This document shows positions 7,134 through 10,102 of a DNA stretch of 10,102 bases, piece by piece. The stretch is from Porticoccus sp. Lineage in GTDB: Bacteria > Pseudomonadota > Gammaproteobacteria > Pseudomonadales > Porticoccaceae. A model generated the notes under the pieces. The model was not told where the DNA came from. It worked only from the letters and a program-made list of their open reading frames with translations, and ran no database searches. Every line of letters begins with the position of its first letter. Positions within the stretch are counted from its first letter, which is position 1. The position numbers and the translations under genes are program-made. The stretch spans positions 1 to 10,102 of the forward strand of contig JALQUJ010000008.1 of the NCBI GenBank assembly GCA_023263825.1. The letters run 5' to 3'.

Positions 7134-7226
7134 TGAATAATGAAATAAGTAAGTTGCCAATACCTGTTGTCCCATAGCATCAGGCTTGTATTCCTTGGCT
7201 GTGTTACCAAATGCTTTCAATGGATT
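7128..7226 (-). pseudogene. Short coding-like remnant of unknown family ending inside dif
   Basis: The minus strand between an in-frame TAG (7227-7229) and a TAA (7128-7130) that lies in the dif XerD arm encodes 32 residues, including LKAFGNTAKEYKPDAMGQQV followed by LATYLF. Residue mix and codon choice look like genuine protein sequence, unlike the frames around it. The frame upstream is broken by stop codons and I find no credible start. It could be the end of a lost gene, or an upstream part of the cytochrome gene whose tail lies at 6918-7064. I do not recognise the family. The stretch is short enough that chance remains possible. Confidence 0.3.
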
Positions 7227-7295
7227 CTAGCGGCCTATTCTGGCAAAATTTCACCTTTCCAATATCCGGCATCAGTAATATGCAAATGCGTTCTT

Positions 7296-7320
7296 CTTTT
7301 CTTCGCACACAAGAGAAAAG
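7296..7320. repeat. Small inverted repeat in the pyrE leader
   Basis: CTTTTCT (7296-7302) and AGAAAAG (7314-7320) are exact inverted copies separated by 11 bases, ending 45 bp before the pyrE start. It could be an operator or a weak leader hairpin, but there is no T-run and no visible leader peptide of the kind that controls E. coli pyrE. In A/T-rich DNA this may be chance. Confidence 0.25.
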
Positions 7321-7354
7321 TTACAAATACTAGTTGCTGTTACCTTTTCTACCT

Positions 7355-7360
7355 AAGGAG
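7355..7360 (+). promoter_or_regulatory. Strong Shine-Dalgarno site of pyrE
   Basis: AAGGAG lies 5 bases before ATG 7366, the clearest ribosome-binding site in the window. It fixes the pyrE start and contrasts with the weak or absent sites before lolA, rarA, cysG and bioA. Confidence 0.85.
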
Positions 7361-7365
7361 TTTGT

Positions 7366-8052
7366 ATGTCTTTTAATAGCTTTCCTGACAAGCAGCTAAT
7401 TGCTGAGTTAAGTGCCAAAATGTTGCTTGAAATTGGAGCTATCAATTTCCGCCCCAACGATCCTTACATACTGACTTCTGGCAAAGCCAGCCCGGTCTAT
7501 ATTGATTGCCGTAAAATCATCTCCTTCCCTCGCGTACGTTCTACGCTTATGGATTTTGGTGCTTCAACCATTTTACGTGATATAGGCTTCGAATCTATTG
7601 ATGCCGTGGCCGGTGGTGAAACGGCGGGCATCCCATTTGGTGCGTGGCTTGCTGAGCGTTTGTCTCTGCCGATGCAGTACGTTCGCAAAAAACCTAAAGG
7701 CTTTGGCCGTGATGCACAGATTGAAGGTTATTTAGAGGAAGGCTCTAAAGTACTATTGGTGGAAGACCTCACCACAGACGGCGGCAGTAAAATCACTTTC
7801 TGTGATGCACTACGGAAAGCAGGCGCCGAAGTTACTGATACCTTTGTGATTTTCTTTTATGACATCTTTCCAGACACAAGACAGAAACTTGCTGAAGCAG
7901 GTATTAACCTTCACTCGCTGACAACATGGTGGGATGTTCTTAAGGTTTGTAAAGAAAGTAGCATAATGGATAGCAAATCCATTGCAGAGATAGAATCCTT
8001 CCTTAATTCGCCCGAGGAATGGTCACTTTCCCACGGCGGTGCAGAAAGTTAA
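7366..8052 (+). CDS. pyrE: Orotate phosphoribosyltransferase, alphaproteobacterial-like type
   Basis: PyrE joins orotate to PRPP to give orotidine 5'-monophosphate, the fifth step of pyrimidine synthesis, in the cytoplasm. The 228-residue protein has LTSGKASPVYIDCRK (36-50) at the orotate side, AGGETAGIPFG (82-92), the flexible catalytic loop YVRKKPKGFGRDAQIEG (105-121) and the PRPP-binding loop VLLVEDLTTDGGSK (129-142). The VEDLTTDGGSK loop and the later TTWWDVL match the form I know from Rhodobacter-like alphaproteobacteria. E. coli PyrE (about 213 residues) has a DDVITAG-type loop. It sits 232 bp right of dif, alone, without the rph or dut-coaBC neighbours usual for gammaproteobacterial pyrE. 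It ends in a bidirectional terminator, so it is probably monocistronic. Acquisition by transfer is plausible but unproven; function is secure. Confidence 0.95.
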   Translation: MSFNSFPDKQLIAELSAKMLLEIGAINFRPNDPYILTSGKASPVYIDCRKIISFPRVRSTLMDFGASTILRDIGFESIDAVAGGETAGIPFGAWLAERLSLPMQYVRKKPKGFGRDAQIEGYLEEGSKVLLVEDLTTDGGSKITFCDALRKAGAEVTDTFVIFFYDIFPDTRQKLAEAGINLHSLTTWWDVLKVCKESSIMDSKSIAEIESFLNSPEEWSLSHGGAES

Positions 8053-8083
8053 TTTTCACCTGGTTTTGAAAATTTACTACAAG

Positions 8084-8112
8084 AAAAAAGAGGTTTTTTT
8101 AGCCTCTTTTTT
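8084..8112. terminator. Bidirectional intrinsic terminator between pyrE and the DUF547 gene
   Basis: A perfect 10-bp stem, AAAAAAGAGG (8084-8093) with CCTCTTTTTT (8103-8112), encloses a 9-base loop. T-runs follow the G+C part of the stem on both strands, so it can stop rightward pyrE transcripts and leftward transcripts of the convergent gene. It starts 31 bp after the pyrE stop and lies 51 bp beyond the end of the DUF547 gene. Confidence 0.85.
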
Positions 8113-8163
8113 ATTTATATATCAATAGATTAAGTAATTTATTAAAAGCATAAGATTAACTTC

Positions 8164-8979
8164 TTATGGCGCATTTAAACGCCAGTCATAGTTATAATCT
8201 ATCTTGCCCTGATAGCCCAAAAGGTACAGCGCTAGCCTGTCATCGGCATAGTAAGAAAATACCTTCATCAACTTCGCTTGATTCTTGGCAAAATCCTTTT
8301 GATACCAATCAAACAAACTCGATGCCTTCATCTTGTCATTTTTAAGGCTGACACCTCTGGGGTGATTGATATATTCCCGCCCTGTTTTCTTGAGCAATGG
8401 ACGAACATTTTGGCTGGTAAAGGCTCTGGGCTGTATATTAGGGCAACTAATGCTGCCACAAGTTAGTCCGAAATGAATTTTATGGTCTTGCCATATTGGG
8501 CGTAAAATTCGATGCTCTATGTCATTTAAGCTCAAACGTTGCCCTGCTACTTTGATGATCTTTTTATTCCATGGCCCGCGCTTAATCATCTTATTACCGA
8601 TGTCCTTCATGCTTTCAATCGGGGAATTCTCCAGTACTAATTTGAGGGTAACGGCGTTATATAAATTGAGCCAATAGGCCTTCTGCTCTCTTCTGTTATG
8701 CCTTCTGGGGTCTATTTTCTCCAAGGTCTTTATATAGCGATTAAGCTTCTTTTTATCTTTGGAGGAAACTGCAGCATATTTAAAGCGATTAACACCTGAG
8801 GGGTGGTTATCAATAACATAGGTTGATAAAAGACGGCCCCAATGGCTGTGATCTATGCTGTCATAGCTGTTTTCATTGCTTTTATCCCAATAGGCCCAAT
8901 AATCTTTGCTTGGTGCCGCTACTGCTGAGCAACTAATAAAACAACCGACTAAGAACGTAAAGAACAACCCTTTATACAT
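8164..8979 (-). CDS. Exported DUF547-domain protein of unknown function
   Basis: The 271-residue product starts with a Sec signal: MYKGLFF, a hydrophobic core, and SAVAA with likely cleavage after residue 22. The rest follows the DUF547 pattern: KAYWLNLYNAVTLKLVLEN (100-118), SLNDIEHRILRPIW (150-163), HFGLTCGSISCPNIQPRAF (169-187, two cysteines), then DWYQKDF (224-230) and a C-terminal YLLGYQGKIDYNYDWRLN. DUF547 proteins are widespread in marine and soil bacteria, typically periplasmic or lipid-anchored, with no settled biochemical role. I use ATG 8979 because the signal begins there and AAGGTG precedes it at good spacing. An in-frame GTG at 9042 would add 21 residues before the signal. A LVGC lipobox at Cys 13 exists but is unusually early, so a soluble periplasmic protein is more likely. 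It is convergent to pyrE and divergent from bioA. Confidence 0.85.
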   Translation of the reverse strand: MYKGLFFTFLVGCFISCSAVAAPSKDYWAYWDKSNENSYDSIDHSHWGRLLSTYVIDNHPSGVNRFKYAAVSSKDKKKLNRYIKTLEKIDPRRHNRREQKAYWLNLYNAVTLKLVLENSPIESMKDIGNKMIKRGPWNKKIIKVAGQRLSLNDIEHRILRPIWQDHKIHFGLTCGSISCPNIQPRAFTSQNVRPLLKKTGREYINHPRGVSLKNDKMKASSLFDWYQKDFAKNQAKLMKVFSYYADDRLALYLLGYQGKIDYNYDWRLNAP

Positions 8980-8985
8980 CTTAAG

Positions 8986-9012
8986 CACCTTATACACTCC
9001 ATACACCTCATA
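8986..9012 (-). repeat. Three tandem 9-bp imperfect repeats just upstream of the DUF547 gene
   Basis: On the minus strand TATGAGGTG, TATGGAGTG and TATAAGGTG follow each other without a gap. Each holds a Shine-Dalgarno-like purine core, and the last copy is placed as the ribosome site of ATG 8979. If translation began further upstream the repeats would encode YEVYGVYKV. They may be a tandem duplication of a ribosome-binding segment. Confidence 0.6.
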
Positions 9013-9118
9013 CGTTCCAAATTTTCCCCGTGTATTTATCACCTACGTTGTAACTTCTTTGGTACCATTATCCAAGCAACCCGATAATCCACCTTCCTAC
9101 CCTGTGAATTCGATCCCG

Positions 9119-10102
9119 ATGGAACATCTGACTACATCGCAAATTGCCAAAATAGACCAACAACACATTTGGCACCCCTACTCTTCCCTCACCAACCCTA
9201 TTCCGGCCTATCATGTGGAAAGTGCCAGTGGTGTACGGTTAAAGCTGGCTGATGGCCGTGAACTGATTGATGGCATGGCGTCCTGGTGGTCTGCCATTCA
9301 TGGCTACAACCACCCCACCCTAAATATGGCGTTAAAAGACCAAGTAGATGTCATGTCTCACGTGATGTTTGGTGGCATTATCCATGAGCCTGCAGCTCAA
9401 TTGTGTAAAACCTTAGTCAATATTACACCTGAAGGGTTGGAGAAGGTTTTTCTTAGTGATTCTGGCTCTGTCAGTGTAGAAGTTGCCTTAAAGATGGCGA
9501 TACAGTACTGGTACTCTAAAGGAAAAACAAAAAAATCGCGTATTCTTAGCCTACGTAAGGGTTATCACGGTGATACTTTCGGGGCGATGTCTGTCTGTGA
9601 TCCCGTCACTGGTATGCATCATTTGTTCAATGACACCCTACCCAAACAGTTATTTAGTGAATCACCTCGCTGTGGTTTTCACGACCCATGGGATGAAAGC
9701 TATATTGCCGACCTAAAAGGCCTATTAGAAAAACACAACCACGAACTGGCAGCAGTTATCCTCGAGCCTATATTGCAAGGCACAGGAGGCATGCATTTTT
9801 ATTCGCCGAACTATTTAAAGCGGGTTCGCGAGCTCTGTAATGAATATGACGTTTTACTGATCGCCGATGAAATCGCTACCGGGTTTGGTCGTACGGGTAA
9901 ACTATTTGCCTGTGAATGGGCCGGCATTTCTCCCGATATTCTCTGCCTCGGCAAAGCCATCACCGGCGGCTATATGACCCTGGCCGCCACCCTATGCAGT
10001 GAAGAGGTCAGCCGCGGCATCTGTGAAGGTGAAGCAGGCTGCTTTATGCATGGCCCCACTTTTATGGGCAACCCGCTGGCCTGCGCGGTGGCCAATGCCA
10101 GT
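9119..10102 (+). CDS. bioA: Adenosylmethionine-8-amino-7-oxononanoate aminotransferase, 3' truncated by window edge
   Basis: BioA makes 7,8-diaminopelargonate in biotin synthesis, using S-adenosylmethionine as amino donor and pyridoxal phosphate as cofactor. The first 328 residues are present, and about 100 are missing compared with the usual length near 430. Visible landmarks are HIWHPYSS (16-23), MASWWSAIHGYNHP (53-66) with the substrate-site Trp pair, SDSGSVSVEVALKMA (113-127), GYHGDT (148-153) with the Tyr that stacks on the cofactor, IADEIATGFGRTGK (248-261) with cofactor Asp 250, and LGKAITGGYM (277-286) with Schiff-base Lys 279. These separate BioA from other class III aminotransferases. 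No clear Shine-Dalgarno precedes ATG 9119; an in-frame GTG at 9104 has none either. It is divergent from the DUF547 gene. No convincing BirA operator was found in the gap. Confidence 0.95.
   Translation, partial: MEHLTTSQIAKIDQQHIWHPYSSLTNPIPAYHVESASGVRLKLADGRELIDGMASWWSAIHGYNHPTLNMALKDQVDVMSHVMFGGIIHEPAAQLCKTLVNITPEGLEKVFLSDSGSVSVEVALKMAIQYWYSKGKTKKSRILSLRKGYHGDTFGAMSVCDPVTGMHHLFNDTLPKQLFSESPRCGFHDPWDESYIADLKGLLEKHNHELAAVILEPILQGTGGMHFYSPNYLKRVRELCNEYDVLLIADEIATGFGRTGKLFACEWAGISPDILCLGKAITGGYMTLAATLCSEEVSRGICEGEAGCFMHGPTFMGNPLACAVANAS

Larger units (their letters stand above)
6857..7365. other. 509-bp gap without an intact gene: dif-containing terminus segment
   Basis: No complete gene can be supported here on either strand. 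From left to right the gap holds a perfect inverted repeat (6881-6910), the minus-strand tail of a cytochrome gene (6918-7064), a minus-strand terminator (7053-7075), the dif site (7106-7133), a short minus-strand coding-like remnant (7128-7226) and the pyrE leader with a small inverted repeat. Long open frames crossing the gap on both strands have compositions unlike real proteins. The gap reads as a decayed intergenic region around a recombination site. Confidence 0.7.

Noticed and set aside
6870..7136. Plus-strand open frame of 88 codons after gor
   Set aside because: It is rich in Cys and Arg, has no homology I recognise and runs antisense to the clear cytochrome tail and through dif.
6605..7210. 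Long minus-strand open frame (about 200 codons) overlapping the gor 3' end
   Set aside because: It lies antisense to gor coding sequence over a quarter kilobase. Its residues are unlike a folded protein, and it runs through the hairpin, terminator and dif. The true minus-strand coding signal here is in another frame.
8935..8945. Lipoprotein cleavage site (LVGC) in the DUF547 protein
   Set aside because: The cysteine is only residue 13, leaving a very short hydrophobic core. The later AVAA site is a better signal peptidase I match.
8980..9042. GTG start for the DUF547 gene
   Set aside because: The signal peptide begins at ATG 8979, which has a well-spaced ribosome site. The added residues only translate the 9-bp repeats and flanks.
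9043..9118. BirA (biotin repressor) operator in front of bioA
   Set aside because: There is a TTGTAAC at 9048-9054, but no matching GGTTTACAA half at the expected spacing. One weak half-site is not enough.

Overview
The window looks like the replication-terminus region of a gammaproteobacterium with moderate to low G+C. The order ftsK-lolA-rarA-crcB-serS-cysG resembles the Pseudomonas-type arrangement, and the glutathione reductase looks Pseudomonas-like. The precise genus cannot be read from the sequence; a marine lineage near Pseudomonas, Cellvibrio or Alteromonas is a guess.

Layout. Positions 1-6856 hold a dense run of seven same-strand genes: the 3' end of ftsK (DNA translocase), lolA (lipoprotein carrier), rarA (replication-fork ATPase), crcB (fluoride channel), serS (seryl-tRNA synthetase), cysG (siroheme synthase) and gor (glutathione reductase). 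Gaps are 16-48 bp, with a 1-bp overlap at rarA/crcB, so much of this is probably one or a few operons. Positions 6857-7365 carry no intact gene but are the most informative part. They hold a perfect inverted repeat made of two KOPS-like octamers, the minus-strand tail of a cytochrome P460-like gene with a CxxCH haem motif, a minus-strand terminator, and a near-perfect 28-bp dif site (7106-7133), the XerC/XerD chromosome-dimer resolution site. Next to dif lies a small piece of coding-like minus-strand sequence that I could not identify. After that come pyrE (+), whose protein resembles the alphaproteobacterial type, a bidirectional terminator, a convergent gene for an exported DUF547 protein (-), and divergently bioA (+), which runs off the window end.

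How the parts fit. FtsK's C-terminal winged helix reads KOPS, drives DNA toward dif and activates XerCD recombination there. Here the gene for the translocase, a KOPS-like pair and dif lie within 7.1 kb. The genes left of dif all point toward it, while gene orientation on the right is mixed. The truncated cytochrome gene, the unidentified fragment and the unusual pyrE suggest gene loss and acquisition at the terminus. I see no CRISPR array, transposase, integrase, tRNA or rRNA, and no defence system. The novelty here is terminus architecture, not a new multi-gene system.
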